The notes beneath the pieces were generated by a model that was given only the letters and a program-made list of their open reading frames with translations, was not told the DNA's origin and made no database searches. DNA of 64,000 bases from Anaspis maculata (lineage: Eukaryota; Arthropoda; Insecta; Coleoptera; Scraptiidae), in assembly GCA_949128115.1 (NCBI GenBank), contig OX421966.1, forward strand, positions 63,051,416 through 63,115,415, in the 5' to 3' direction. Every line of letters begins with the position of its first letter. Position 1 is the first letter of the stretch. Both the position numbers and the translations under genes were made by a program. Shown in pieces: positions 1 through 10,193 of this stretch.

Positions 1-314
1 TATATCTAACCCATCTAACCCTCCTTCTCGTTTCTTCTCACTCTATTAGTGTTGCATTGTCATCTAAGGAATGTCAAACTCTCCCCTTGTGAACCTCTGC
101 CCGTTTTTATAGATTTAACATCTGCTTGGCTTCGGCGGCGTTGCGGTGTGTTACAAAGGCCCTACCCTTTAACCTTCGACTTATACTCTAACAAAATTTT
201 GCATCTGCAAACTTTTTACATTTGAATAACTAGGCATGTAACTTGTTTTCTTTCTTCGCTCACTGAGCGAAGCGTGAAAACAAGCGCGTGAGCGTTTCTA
301 AGACGCTCACTTTG
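1..314. other. Flank of BEL/Pao remnant; two short hairpins
   Basis: No coding frame is recognised here. Two short palindromes are visible: 254-272 (9-bp arms cttcgctca/tgagcgaag around one base) and 288-310 (8-bp arms gtgagcgt/acgctcac). The retroelement's LTR would be expected on this side, but no LTR ends or repeated partner can be identified. Confidence 0.4.
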
Positions 315-1440
315 CTGGATGCCCTTTTCATCACACTATCTCCACAATTGACGGACACAGTACGGATGATACCATCGGATCCAGGGTGCGTTCTGTGATG
401 CAACCTAGACGCCAACGGGTTGGAGGCAGATTGTCATCATGCAGCAATACGGGTTGGTTAAGTTTCAGATCATTGTTGATAGATTTCCTGGCCCATTTGT
501 CGGGACTGAAGCTGGTGCAGGTTTAGTTTAGTTTATTTATACTCTAGAATAATGACCTTATCCTAAAGTATTTTATAATCTGCGAGTGTCCACGATGATA
601 AAAGTGACGTTGGATGTTTTGAACGTGTTGCCAGCGAGAAAGCCGGTTGACTGGTACGTTTGTAAAATCCGATTCTGGTATACTGATCAGCGGTGCGCCA
701 ATGAGAAAATGAGTTGGAGTCAGCGCTGTCTGGTCAGCAGGATCCGGCGATAACGGGGTGCGAGGACGCGAGTTCAAACAAGCCTTGATTTGAGTGAGGA
801 GGGTTGCAAGCTCTTCGAAAGTGAGCAGTGCGTTAACCAACACGCGCTTAAGGTGATGCTTCACGCTTTTAACTGCAGCCTCCCAGAGACCTCCGCGATG
901 GGGAGATTTGACTGGAATAAAGTGCACTGCACACCCTCGTTACTTGATTTGTCAATGATATGTTTTTGAAAATCTGCGGAAATATTGCGGAATACCGGAA
1001 AATTATCGGAATAAATATTTAAAATTTCACCACGTCTTGCAATAAATCGCTTAAATGCAGCCAGAAATGTCTCTGCAGTGCAATCGGGGACTAGTTCCGA
1101 ATGAATTGCCTTGATGCTAAGGCAAACAAATACTGCAACGTTGCGCTTACTTCTTCTTGAGCCGTTCGTTACCAAAATTAGACCAGCGTTATCGACTCCA
1201 GTGTCAAGGAATGGTCGGTACATGGTCGGTACTGGGTAACTCGTTGTTCGGGTTCGTTGTTTGCCCATAAGCGATTCAACAGTACGGGATTTATTAGTTC
1301 AGAAACAAGCTACACAGCGATGCAGGATTTGTCGTACAGCATTGCGTGCTGACAGCGGCCAATGTTGCTGACGCAAACTAGTTAATGTGGCTTGTGAGCC
1401 TGAATGTAAATTGTCGATATGACATTGATGAATGATTATT
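315..1440 (-). pseudogene. BEL/Pao retrotransposon integrase remnant
   Basis: This is the integrase end of a BEL/Pao LTR-retrotransposon pol, broken by frameshifts. Reading the minus strand, the zinc-binding segment lies at about 1290-1440, with CHIDNLHSGSQATL, ARNAVRQILHRC and a further C (HRCVAC). The catalytic core follows at 861-1268 (DTGVDNAGLI with the first Asp; YSDNFPVF where the second Asp survives but the usual DNGTNF box is degraded) and at 544-927 (HRGGLWEAAVKSVKHH with the catalytic Glu). The C-terminal segment, 315-540, has DKWARKSINNDLKLNQP, DDNLPPTRWRLG and, in another frame, HPGSDGIIRTVSV. At least three frame changes separate these parts, so no functional integrase can be made. 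Family assignment rests on these characteristic motifs and their order. Confidence 0.88.
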
Positions 1441-1596
1441 TGCGTAACGTTATGTTTTGCACAAATCCAGTGGAGCCCTGGTTTGGATTACCAAACATGA
1501 TCTTTGTTTTTCGGGTAAATTTGGACTCAGATTTTAGGTAAATAGATAAGCCTCAAAAAGAATACTTTGCTGCTGTAGCCAGATAGGACCTCTTCA

Positions 1597-1772
1597 CTAT
1601 AAGGAGTGATGTAGTAATTTGGAAGGTGATAAGCCTCGAGACGCGCAATCAGCGGGATTGTCTTCAGACTGAACGTGGAACCATCGGTCAGGAGAAACCT
1701 TGTCCTGAATGTGACTGACGCGATTTTGTATGAATTGCTCAAATTGAACTTGATGTTGTCCGAACCTTTCGT

Positions 1773-1777
<5 letters not shown>
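1597..1777 (-). pseudogene. BEL/Pao RNase H-end fragment
   Basis: The minus strand reads FIQNRVSHIQDKVSP followed by VQSEDNPADCASRGL, the typical end of the RNase H region of BEL/Pao polyproteins (consensus NRV.xIQ...PxNPADxASRGL). It lies directly upstream, in element orientation, of the integrase remnant at 315-1440, so both belong to one degraded copy. The frame ends abruptly at a T30 run (1778-1807). Nothing upstream of that run looks like reverse transcriptase. Confidence 0.8.

Positions 1778-1807
<30 letters not shown>
1778..1807. repeat. T30 homopolymer tract
   Basis: An uninterrupted run of 30 T (A30 on the minus strand) interrupts the BEL/Pao frame and is translated as a poly-lysine stretch. 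On the minus strand, unrelated sequence (2069-1808) precedes the A tract. This would fit the poly(A) tail of a retroposed transcript, but no target duplication is evident. Confidence 0.7.
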
Positions 1808-1808
<1 letters not shown>

Positions 1809-3200
1809 GACCTCTCTTGATGGAAATGTGATGGACTGACCTTGCTCTGTCTTGCGTGGACTGAAGAGTCGTATGTGATGGAACAGAAACTTGGATGGAT
1901 CTTGCTTCAAGCTGTTGTTCATTGAGTTCATATCCGGCTCGAAGGACCAATTTTGTCTGCGTCCTGGTCTGGACGGGAGCTTTGGTCGTGGCCTGCAGCT
2001 GAAATATCTCAGACGTAACTCTCGCAAAGGGCTTTTGTTTTTGTTCAGGTTTTGAATGAATGTATACATAGCCGGGTTTTTGACACTTTTTTTTTCAATT
2101 TGTTATTATGACATTAAATTATCGTTTTTTTCACTATAACATGGTCATGGACGCAAACACAGAATAAGATAGGAATAATACCAACATCTCTCCCTCTGAG
2201 CTTTGACGCCATGCTGCAGTAGATTTTTTTGCGTTGTTGCACAGTTTTATTGGATAATATTATCGCATTATACTTTCGACTTGCTCTTATTCCCGAGCCA
2301 CATCGCTCTCTCGACGATACAGATAACGCAATAGACATTTCGCTCGGTTGAAATGAACATCAAAACATCAAAACGGGAATAACAAGGCAAATCCCACCGC
2401 CGCACAGACGTCTTGCAGAAATAATAAAAACGCGATAAGCATCATCGAAGCGAAAGAGCACGCCGCGCGGTGCCGTACAACAGCCAGCTGGGGAAAAAAA
2501 CCCTGGGGGCGGGCTGCGAGCGGCGGCGGTGGTGGCGGCAAAATAAAGATTAATTCATAGCCGGCAATAATTCGCAACCTACCCCGAAGGATAATTCCAA
2601 CAGGCGATAACGGGACAACAATGCGCCCTCCAAGTTCCCTCTTCTCTCTCATGTTTTATTGCGTCGGCCTTATTGCCCTTTTCGCGCGCGCACGGACTCC
2701 ACGCCACACACAAGCGTTGCCTTGCCGCCACGCCGCCGGTCCCCTGATGACTTTCATGAAAATTAATTTCGACTCTGCACTAACTCACCAAACGAACGAG
2801 ATTTATTATTTTCACACCGACCGACCCGGGAGCAGCCCACGCTGCGGGTTCCACACGCATTCCACAGATCATTTTTTATGTTTAAGGGTGATGTTATCGT
2901 ATGCATATAGTGCGTGTCGTAACCTTGAAAAATAGACGTGAGTTATTTGGCTACCCTGTTGGAAATTTACATAGATATAAACAACTAAATATGAAGAAGT
3001 TCCAGTTTGATGAACATCGTATTCGAAGGTGGACCTGAAGAAACTGAGTGAGTAAAGAATTGCGTTCTTAATTTTTTGCGCTTATAAACTTTCTGATAGC
3101 ATCTTCGAAAGACCTTTTGCGAGCAAGAGGCCCACATTTCCGTAGTAGCAATAGACCTGAATATTCTTCATAGTCTGTTCCTGAATTTTTCAGTAGTCCT
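1808..3200. other. Unassigned sequence with a GC-rich patch
   Basis: An open frame covers 1808-2069 on the minus strand but resembles no family known to me. The stretch 2455-2560 is GC-rich and contains a short CGG/TGG-type repeat near 2518-2538 (gcgagcggcggcggtggtgg). The local base composition could mark a promoter region, but no TATA/initiator pair or convincing exon is visible. No other structure is seen up to 3200. Confidence 0.3.
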
Positions 3201-4690
3201 GATTTGTCTCAGTGACTTGAAGGCAAAATGCACTACAATGCTATCAGACCTTCAAGAAACGTTTCCCAATCAGTCTCCTATAGGTTATCAATTGATACCG
3301 TCTTGTCTAGATGAGCAGCCCAAGACGCTCGCTTCAAGGCTAGGAGCCAGTCCCCACGCAATACAGCTTCACCTGGAACACTATTGCGGGTTCAAATTCA
3401 AACGTTTTGATCCATGCGGACTGGAGGAGTCCGCTTCGTGCAGCAACAACTGCATTCCAAACTCAAATACTGGACTGAGGGACATACAAACGAACGAAAA
3501 CAAGTGCATTGTACAAATCGTGCAATTCACACCCGGAAAATAAATGAACTGGAAACACAATCACAGTAACGCCCACTAGGCGAGGTACAAGATACGAGAA
3601 GTGAAGGTTCTTGTTCCGAAACACAAACAGTACTGGCAAAAGGCCGCTCACAAATTGAACTAGAGAGAGTTGAAGACTTTCTCAAGTGAACACAGTACCT
3701 AAGGCCACCGCAATATAACAAATACGTTCAAAATGCAAGTGCCGGATCTGGTTAACTTCTAGCTTTTTCGCAAGTAGGAGAAAAAATGGTGAAGGATTTC
3801 CCTGTAGCCGACGTGTGTTGCCGAAGTTCTTGCGTCTCGGTTCCTGCCGCTCTCACCAGGCCACAAGTTTTTCCGACGGATGTTTTCTTGGCGTCGGCCC
3901 GTAACTCCCGGAAGTCTCTGCTAGCTCAGCCGAAAAGTTGTCGATAATTTGAAACAGAGGCCGCCCAGGCCAGACGTAGATTCGGCCTACGCCTGGTGAT
4001 TTTGGCCTGAGGAAACCATCCATCCGTCGGACGCTGTGGACCTGGTGAAAGACAACAAAAAAAACGGATCAGCACATACACAACGCGTGGCAAAATGGAG
4101 GATAAATAACACTGACGGTATCCAAGGTGGCTATTCGGCGCATTTTAGTAGCGAGGCTAGACAATTATACATAAATTGAACACTAGACGAGGCGAAAATA
4201 TGGTCGCGGGTCAGCTCCGGTCTTTCTAGGTTATGGCGTTTGACAGTCCGTCAACTGGACGTTTGATGACGTCGCGAATCTCGCTCTTATTGACTCGAGC
4301 GTCCACCAGCCCTCTGAGTTCTCGTCGAGGCGGGAAGTTTGGCCATCAATACATAATAAAACCACTCGACTTTAGCGCCGGAAAAGGGGCTCCTGTAGAA
4401 GACGAGCCGAAGCAGCTGGCCGCGGTTTTCTACTCGTGCAACATGGTCGGTACGAATTCGGCGACAGAGAAGAGCGAATTTTCCGCTCGAAACGATTTAC
4501 ATAGCTTGTGCTTATTGCCGAAAAACTTTACAAAAAAAAAGAACACGCCGCACGTCACACGTGAACGGATGGTGGCAACATCAAAATTCCCAGATCTCAC
4601 CAGAAGTAACCAGGAAGTGGCACACGCGCAACTGGGGGTGTGCATTAAAGCGAACCACCGTTCGTGCGAAAATCCAAACGTAACAGATTT
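3200..4690. other. Unassigned sequence; open frames of unknown status
   Basis: Two plus-strand open frames, 3217-3543 (108 codons) and 4233-4694 (153 codons), lack recognisable domains, clear start context or repeat homology within the window. The second has a biased, low-information composition. Neither shows splice signals that would join it to neighbours. I regard both as probably chance frames. Confidence 0.25.
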
Positions 4691-6055
4691 TTAAGGAGTT
4701 ACTTCAGACTTTCCTTCAGAAATTTAGTACCTCGTTAAGGCTCTTCAACTTGTAACAGATACGAAAGAATTTAGGGAAGTTCCCCTGAAGTACCAAGTTC
4801 CCCCCAATGAAATATAAATAGATATCAACTTGCGCAACACGGGTCCCTTTTACGACTAAATTTTACGCAGCTCAATGGCCCCTGATAAGACCAGCATAAC
4901 TGGTCCGACACCTATGCGAATCAAATCGGAGATACGCTGATTCATTTGGTAAACCACGAATTGCGTTAGTTGTGACCGAGTATCGCGACATACGCTGGTT
5001 CTAACCGTGTCTGACGAGTTACGTTAGCCTTATTAGGGGCCAACGAGCTATTCTGCTGAATTGCTTGTTGTTTGAAGATACTTTGAATCCTCTCAAAACA
5101 TGTTGGGACCACCCGGAGTTTCCCTGTCAGGCTCCTCAGAGTTTTTTTGAGCTCTTCCAGAATTTTCCGGAGTTCCCGAGTACTTTTGAGCATGTTTAGC
5201 TCTAGGCTATTTAGCGTGTACCGAAAAAAAAAAAACTGGTACGACCAAATTTCTCGAAAGTTCTCTACCGAGTACCTCCTGAGTTACTCAGGGCTTTTCT
5301 AAATTGATAATAATAATGTTTCCCTCTTTCTCGGCAACCATACGGCCGTAGGAGTTTGATTTGCCATTTATTAATTTAAGTTACATTGAAAAATTCCATT
5401 TTACGTCACAACACCCAGACCTACATCACCGGGAATCGTACATAGAGCCTCACTCCGCCGAGCAGGTGCGCATTCCTTTCGACTTTTGGTGGGCCGTCTA
5501 CCAAAAAGATCATTGTTACGACCAAATTTCCTTAAATTTCTCTACCGAGTACCTCCAGAGTTACTTAGGGCTTTCCCGAATTCTCCGTGACAATCTTCAA
5601 ACTTGCACAAAAAGTAGCTTCGTAGCTGAATTCGCTGGAGTTCATCTGGGTCTTTCCCAAAATTCTTAGAAATTTCTCAAAGTTTTCCCAATATAATATT
5701 CCGATTCATATTGAAGCTCTTCAACTTGCACTATAGAGGTCACTGCGATCGAGTTTCCCGCATCTCACCTGCTGAGAATCTCCGGGGCTCTTTTGGGCTT
5801 TGGCGGAATTCTGCGGAGTTCTCAAGAGTTTCCATAAAATGTCTATTTTCGCTTGAGGTTCTTCAATGTTCACAAAAGACGTTATTGTTGCGGCCGAATC
5901 CCCTGGAGCTCCTCTACTGAGCTACTCCGGGGTTTCTGTAGGCTTTGTAAAAACTTCTGGGAGTTTTCCAGAGTTTTCCTTTCCTCACTTTTTCCATTTG
6001 TTCTAATGAAAGCTTCATCGGTAGAAATTCTTCAGTTTCACTTAACATGATTGCG
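4690..6055. repeat. Degenerate short-period repeat tract
   Basis: Imperfect copies of one motif set recur through this tract: a cttcaacttgca-like start (4743, 5592, 5715, 5858), then gagtacctc..gagttactc, gggcttt, and a gaattctccggagtt-like end. The clearest pair is 5249-5305 and 5518-5583, sharing tacgaccaaattt and ctctaccgagtacctcc. Spacing between the later starts is about 125-145 bp. The copies are too diverged for a firm consensus. The tract is split by the SINE at about 5318-5512. Confidence 0.55.
5318..5512 (-). mobile_element. tRNA-derived SINE (old copy)
   Basis: On the minus strand this has a tRNA-like head with a B-box-like segment (complement of gggaatcgta, 5431-5440), then the body block containing the complement of caacacccagacct (5409-5422), then an AT-rich tail. 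The same block, with matching sequence on both sides, recurs in the SINE at 47076-47275. That shared organisation defines the family. The A box is degraded and no target duplication is clear, so this looks like the older copy. The exact ends are approximate. Confidence 0.65.
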
Positions 6056-6208
6056 AAAGCATTTGTTTTATTACTGTATCAAAAACCTTGTTACAGCCCC
6101 TGAAGGCGATAGCATAAGGGATGTTATTTTGCGGCTCAGTTCAGAAGGAGATAGATCATGCATATAATGGGGCATTGAATTTACTCATGGAACACACAGT
6201 TAGTTTAG

Positions 6209-7030
6209 CGAAGACGGTTTAATAATTACGATGCATTGAGAAGAGAAACAAGCGCGGTGCCGTTGAGTTTAACTGAACTTGATCAAATAATTAACTACTG
6301 GGACAAAAATACGCCAGAGGGGCTGCAATTTTTTTTTTACTATATCGCCGCTGTTGAACTGGCATGGAGAGGAGGCGAAGCTGTAGCCTGTTTGAATGAT
6401 TTTTTTGAAACTGAAAAGAGCAATGATGGGACATTCACGGGCAGGGTGGAATACAACTCGGTGTTCACCAAAACGTGCCAAGGAGAATCAAAAAGCTGCG
6501 CTGGAAGTAAATTTCTTGTTCAGAACAAAGATGAAAAGGTGTGCCCTGTGAGGCTGTACCATAAGATGTTATCAAAACGAGGTTCTGATATAACATCGAA
6601 CAGATTTTTTCTGAGGTCGAACAGAGCCTGGAAAAAGGCGCTGGATAGCAAGTGGTACGACAATATGCCAATAGGCAGAAACATTATCAAAGGATGGACT
6701 AAATCGTCTGCCAAAGCCATCGGTTTGGACACTGATAATAAAAAAATCACAAACCACTCAAATAGATCTACCGCCGTATTCCAGTTGACAAAGAGTGGCG
6801 TTCAAGAACAGCAGTTACTGAAGATTACGAGGCATAGTAATGCCACTTCAATCAAGCCGTATTTGAACTTTGATCAAGACCATCACGGCAAGGTAATCGA
6901 TAATATGCGCGTGGAAACATCTTGTCCACCTTTATCAAAGAAAGCAATAACACGTCATCATCCACGTTTAATTTTACAAATTGTTCATTCAACAATTGTT
7001 CCAATAAATGAAGAATGTTCTATTTACTAA
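6209..7030 (+). CDS. Crypton-type tyrosine recombinase (DUF3504-like)
   Basis: This open frame (about 273 codons from the last upstream stop at 6206; no in-frame ATG near its start) looks like the catalytic domain of a Crypton DNA transposon recombinase, the family that also gave rise to DUF3504 domains in animal proteins. Such enzymes recombine DNA through a covalent tyrosine intermediate. Counting from position 6236, the catalytic set is present: Arg45 in AWRGGE, His174 and Arg177 in NHSNRST, His200 in ITRHSN, and Tyr209 in IKPYLN. The sequence just upstream ends tagtttag, which could be a 3' splice site, so an earlier exon is possible. After the catalytic domain the frame probably slips by one base near 6940: the alternative frame gives an Asn/Cys-rich tail (FNFTNCSFNNCSNK, stop at 7009-7011) typical of this family. 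The element has no visible terminal repeats, as is usual for Cryptons. An alternative is a domesticated host copy. Confidence 0.78.
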   Translation, partial: RRRFNNYDALRRETSAVPLSLTELDQIINYWDKNTPEGLQFFFYYIAAVELAWRGGEAVACLNDFFETEKSNDGTFTGRVEYNSVFTKTCQGESKSCAGSKFLVQNKDEKVCPVRLYHKMLSKRGSDITSNRFFLRSNRAWKKALDSKWYDNMPIGRNIIKGWTKSSAKAIGLDTDNKKITNHSNRSTAVFQLTKSGVQEQQLLKITRHSNATSIKPYLNFDQDHHGKVIDNMRVETSCPPLSKKAITRHHPRLILQIVHSTIVPINEECSIY

Positions 7031-7380
7031 GCATTGTTCTTTTCAATTTCAATTTCTTTTTCTTTTTGGGCAAAAAATTTTCTCACCGAATAGCCCTCGA
7101 GTCTTGACAAATCGTCATAATTGATGAATTTCTTCAAGCGAGTTTCTCTGTGGCGTGGCAACATACCTCCGCCTTCGGCGTCGGGATGTTGCCGAGCAAC
7201 CCGTTTTCGAAAATGTATCAAGTTATTCCGAATTATCAAGACCTTTGGGCTATTATGAGTGAAGAGACTCAGATCAGGTATCAGGAACAATACAATACAG
7301 GTGACGCCAATGCGTTACCAGGTGACGAATTACGCTTGCATTACAGTCACCAGCAGTACCAGCACGGACATGGTTGTCAA
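7031..7380. other. Downstream flank of Crypton with hairpin 7157-7193
   Basis: An AT-rich spacer is followed by a compact hairpin: ggcaacat (7157-7164) pairs with atgttgcc (7186-7193) and gcc-ttc-ggc sits at the tip. An open plus-strand frame (7150-7422) crosses the hairpin and runs into the 3' end of the neighbouring LINE, so it is unlikely to be a gene as drawn. Confidence 0.4.
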
Positions 7381-9009
7381 TTAATTAATCAATCTTTATT
7401 CGTGCTATTATGTACAAAATAACATTTACACCCGTCAAAACATAACAAAAAAAAATGAGATAAGGTAATAAAGTAGGTAAATACTTGAATGGCAAATAAA
7501 CAATAATTTTTGGTAAGTAGGTACCTAAATCTAACTTACAAACTCAAAGGATAGAAATTCGGCTATTGAATAAAGAGCATTTCTTAGCAAGACGTCTTTG
7601 AGGAATCTCTTGAGCTGCGCTGGAGACTTATCTTTCAGACTATATGGCAGTTTATTATAGAATAAGAGCCCATGGTAGTGCGTGGCCTCTCGTGATCGTT
7701 TAAGTCTGTGGAAAAGTGTGTGGATATGCCTGGTAGTCCCCTTCATTGCACTTCACGTACAAGACAGCTTGGAGAATGTATAGGCACGGTACTGTTAGTA
7801 TTTGTGAGTTTACAAATTCTTGTTTACAGTCTTCTCTGTATCGAAAGCCAGACATGATTCTGAGACACTTCCTTTGGATGGCAAAGACCCTTGTAATGTG
7901 AGATGAATGACCCCAGACTAAAATTGCGTAGTTTAGATGACTTTGGAACAATCCGAAGTAGGCTGTCTTCAAAACCTGCGTGGAAACCATTGACCTCAGT
8001 TGACGTATCAGAAATATTCGCGAGGATAGCTTTTTGCACAGTGTCGTCACGTGTGCTTCCCAAGTGAGGCCAGAGTCTAACGTTACTCCTAGCAATTTTA
8101 CAGGTTCAGTCCTCGAATGCATGGATTTCAATGAAAAGGTGAGTTGTTGTTTTTTGCCGTCGTTCAGAGAAAGTTTGTTTGATGCGAACCATTGTCGTAA
8201 GTTGGTATGATTTAAGTTTGCTGTCGCTGTCAGGTTGGTGATGTCCTTGTCTGTATCATATGTAGTAGTATCGCGCGCAAAGAGTAGGAGGTTACTCTCG
8301 GAACAGTTTGGTAAGTCGTAACGTAAATAAGGAAAAGCAGCGGGCCCAGGACTGACCCCTGAGGTACTCCAATTTTGATGTTTTTAAGGCATGACTTTTT
8401 ATCGTTCACGCAAACGTATTGTGTTCTCCCTTGCAGATGGGAAGTCATCAAAAGTTCGCTCGAAGTCTGAAAGCCGTAAAATCTTAATTTCTGGATCAAG
8501 ATTTCGTGGTTCACACAGTCGAATGCCTTTGTCAAGTCATAAAAATTGGCGCCAAGATATTCATTATTTTCGAAGGCTTCGGAAATTTCGCGACATAATC
8601 TGCTGACTGCTAGAGTTGTTGAACGGTTAGTTCTGAAGCCGTACTGTGCCATATGGTAGAGGCAATTAGTTTCGAAGTACTGGTATATTTGTTTGTTCAA
8701 CAGTTTCTCAAAAATTTTACCAAGAAGGGGAAGGATGGCAATGGGGCGGTAATTTGCAGGATCAAGTTTGCAACCTTTCTTGTAGATGGGTACTATTATG
8801 AGCACTTTCATGAAGTCAGGGAAAGTTGAATTTTGAATGCATGTGTTTATCAAATTTGTAAGTGGGGCCACAATAACGTCGGTGACCGATTTTAGCATTT
8901 TTGTGTTCATGTTATACGTGTCTTTAGTACTACTGTTTTTGAGAGAGCCTATTGCATCTTTTACTTTATTGAAAGTTACTTCTTTAAACGCGAAAGTCGT
9001 ATTTTCATT

Positions 9010-9010
<1 letters not shown>
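7381..9010 (-). pseudogene. LINE-X ORF2: reverse transcriptase half
   Basis: This is the 3' half of a non-LTR retrotransposon (Jockey/CR1-like group). The minus strand encodes reverse transcriptase boxes in order: IVPIYKKGCKLDPANYRPIA, YGFRTNRSTT, YDLTKAFDCVNHEIL, GVPQGSVLGPLLFLIY, then thumb and C-terminal sequence (VKLLGVTLDSGLTW; LLFYNKLPYSLKDKSP). Lesions are visible: a one-base loss just after the VPQGS box moves the catalytic box into another frame; that box reads LLLFARDTT, so one of the two catalytic Asp is gone; and a further frameshift lies near 7740. The 3' tail ends in an AATAAA-containing, ATTA-rich sequence at 7381-7410. The 5' side stops at the simple repeat at 9011 because LINE-A is inserted there; the missing upstream part continues at 13319-14410. 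Confidence 0.87.

Positions 9011-9047
<37 letters not shown>
9011..9047. repeat. (TAA)n microsatellite: LINE-A tail
   Basis: About twelve TAA units. Read on the minus strand it follows a polyadenylation-like aaataaaag sequence, so it is best explained as the simple-repeat tail of LINE-A rather than an independent microsatellite. Confidence 0.75.
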
Positions 9048-9048
<1 letters not shown>

Positions 9049-9187
9049 GGACTTTTATTTCATATCGCTGTTGAGAGGCGAAGTCTAGCAGATTGCTATT
9101 CAACTCAACCTTCTCAACACGTTTAGGTACAAGTAAATATAACATAAATCAAATTGAAAACTCCGAACCTAAAATTATCCACAAATA

Positions 9188-10102
9188 CCGTCCGTTTTTT
9201 TTTCTAGGCCCCAGCGCGTAGCCCCTTTATTATGGGTTTCACACCCAACATATTATATATTTTTGAAATCAGAAAAACAAAATCTTCCGATTTATGGTAC
9301 GTCAAATTATTTTTGACAGATGTCATTTTTTGACAACTGACAGAATAGTACTTGTGGTATATCATTTTGAAGCCCATAAAATTCTGAGGAAAACTGTGTT
9401 TTCATTTTCTGAATAGGATGTCTTTCACAGCTTCTAGAGGTCTTCAAATAGGAAAAATTGTTGAAATTCAGAAATATTCAATAAGTACGTAAGTAGGTAA
9501 AACAGGTTTTTTTTAGTATTCTAATCATAGTAATCAATGAATAATCACAATGAAACGAAAATTGTCCTGAAGAAGTTACTCGAACAGACCGTCTCCTTGT
9601 TCCTTATTGAATGAGAGATTCGACGACCGGTGAATTGGAACTGCCAGCCCTGCGCGATGGTATCCGAGGTGGCCAGGTATGACCCCCTCGATTTTTTTTA
9701 TGAGCCTATCTGAAAGATAAGGTGTTCATAGAATCTCCCGCTAATTTGGACGATTTAAAATCAAAATATTATCATCAGTTGATATTAAAAATACCTATTA
9801 TTGATTGAGTAGGTATTTCTGAATTTTAACAATTTTTCCTATTCAAAGACCTCCAGAAGCTGTAAAAAACATCCTATTCTAGAAATGAAAACACAGTTTT
9901 CTTGAGATTTTTATGGGTTTTAAAATGGTGTGTCACAAGTACTATTCTGTCAATTGTCAAAAAATGACATCTGTCAAAAATAATTTGACATACCATCAAT
10001 CGAAAGATTTTGTTCTTCTGATTTCAAATATATATGATATGTTGGGTGTGAAACCCATAATAAAGGCGCTACAAGCTGGGGCCTAGAAAAAAAAACGGAC
10101 GG
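9188..10102. mobile_element. Fold-back element FB1 (TA target duplication)
   Basis: A 915-bp inverted-repeat element with arms of about 300 bp. The left end, ccgtccgttttttt, is mirrored by aaaaaaacggacgg on the right. Further matched blocks include ctaggccccagc/gctggggcctag and gggtttcacacccaacat/atgttgggtgtgaaaccc. Both ends are flanked by TA (9186-9187 and 10103-10104), as for Tc1/mariner-like or other TA-targeting elements. It has no coding capacity and interrupts the 3' UTR of LINE-A, so it is younger than that LINE. Confidence 0.88.
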
Positions 10103-10193
10103 TATATACATTATAAACAAAGTTTCATGAAGAATGAAAAGCAAACATTAGGTTGTGCTGAAGGTGAACAAGAAGATGAAATGAATGATCCTT

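Noticed and set aside
1..314. BEL/Pao LTR
   Set aside because: No second copy, no TG...CA ends and no target duplication could be found.
1597..2069. Poly-lysine-containing open frames
   Set aside because: The lysine run is only the translation of the homopolymer tract; the frames on either side belong to different sequences.
4233..4694. 153-codon open frame as a gene
   Set aside because: No domain, no splice signals, unconvincing composition, and no paralogue in the window.
9011..9047. Independent microsatellite
   Set aside because: Its position after a polyadenylation-like signal at the LINE-A end makes it the element's tail.
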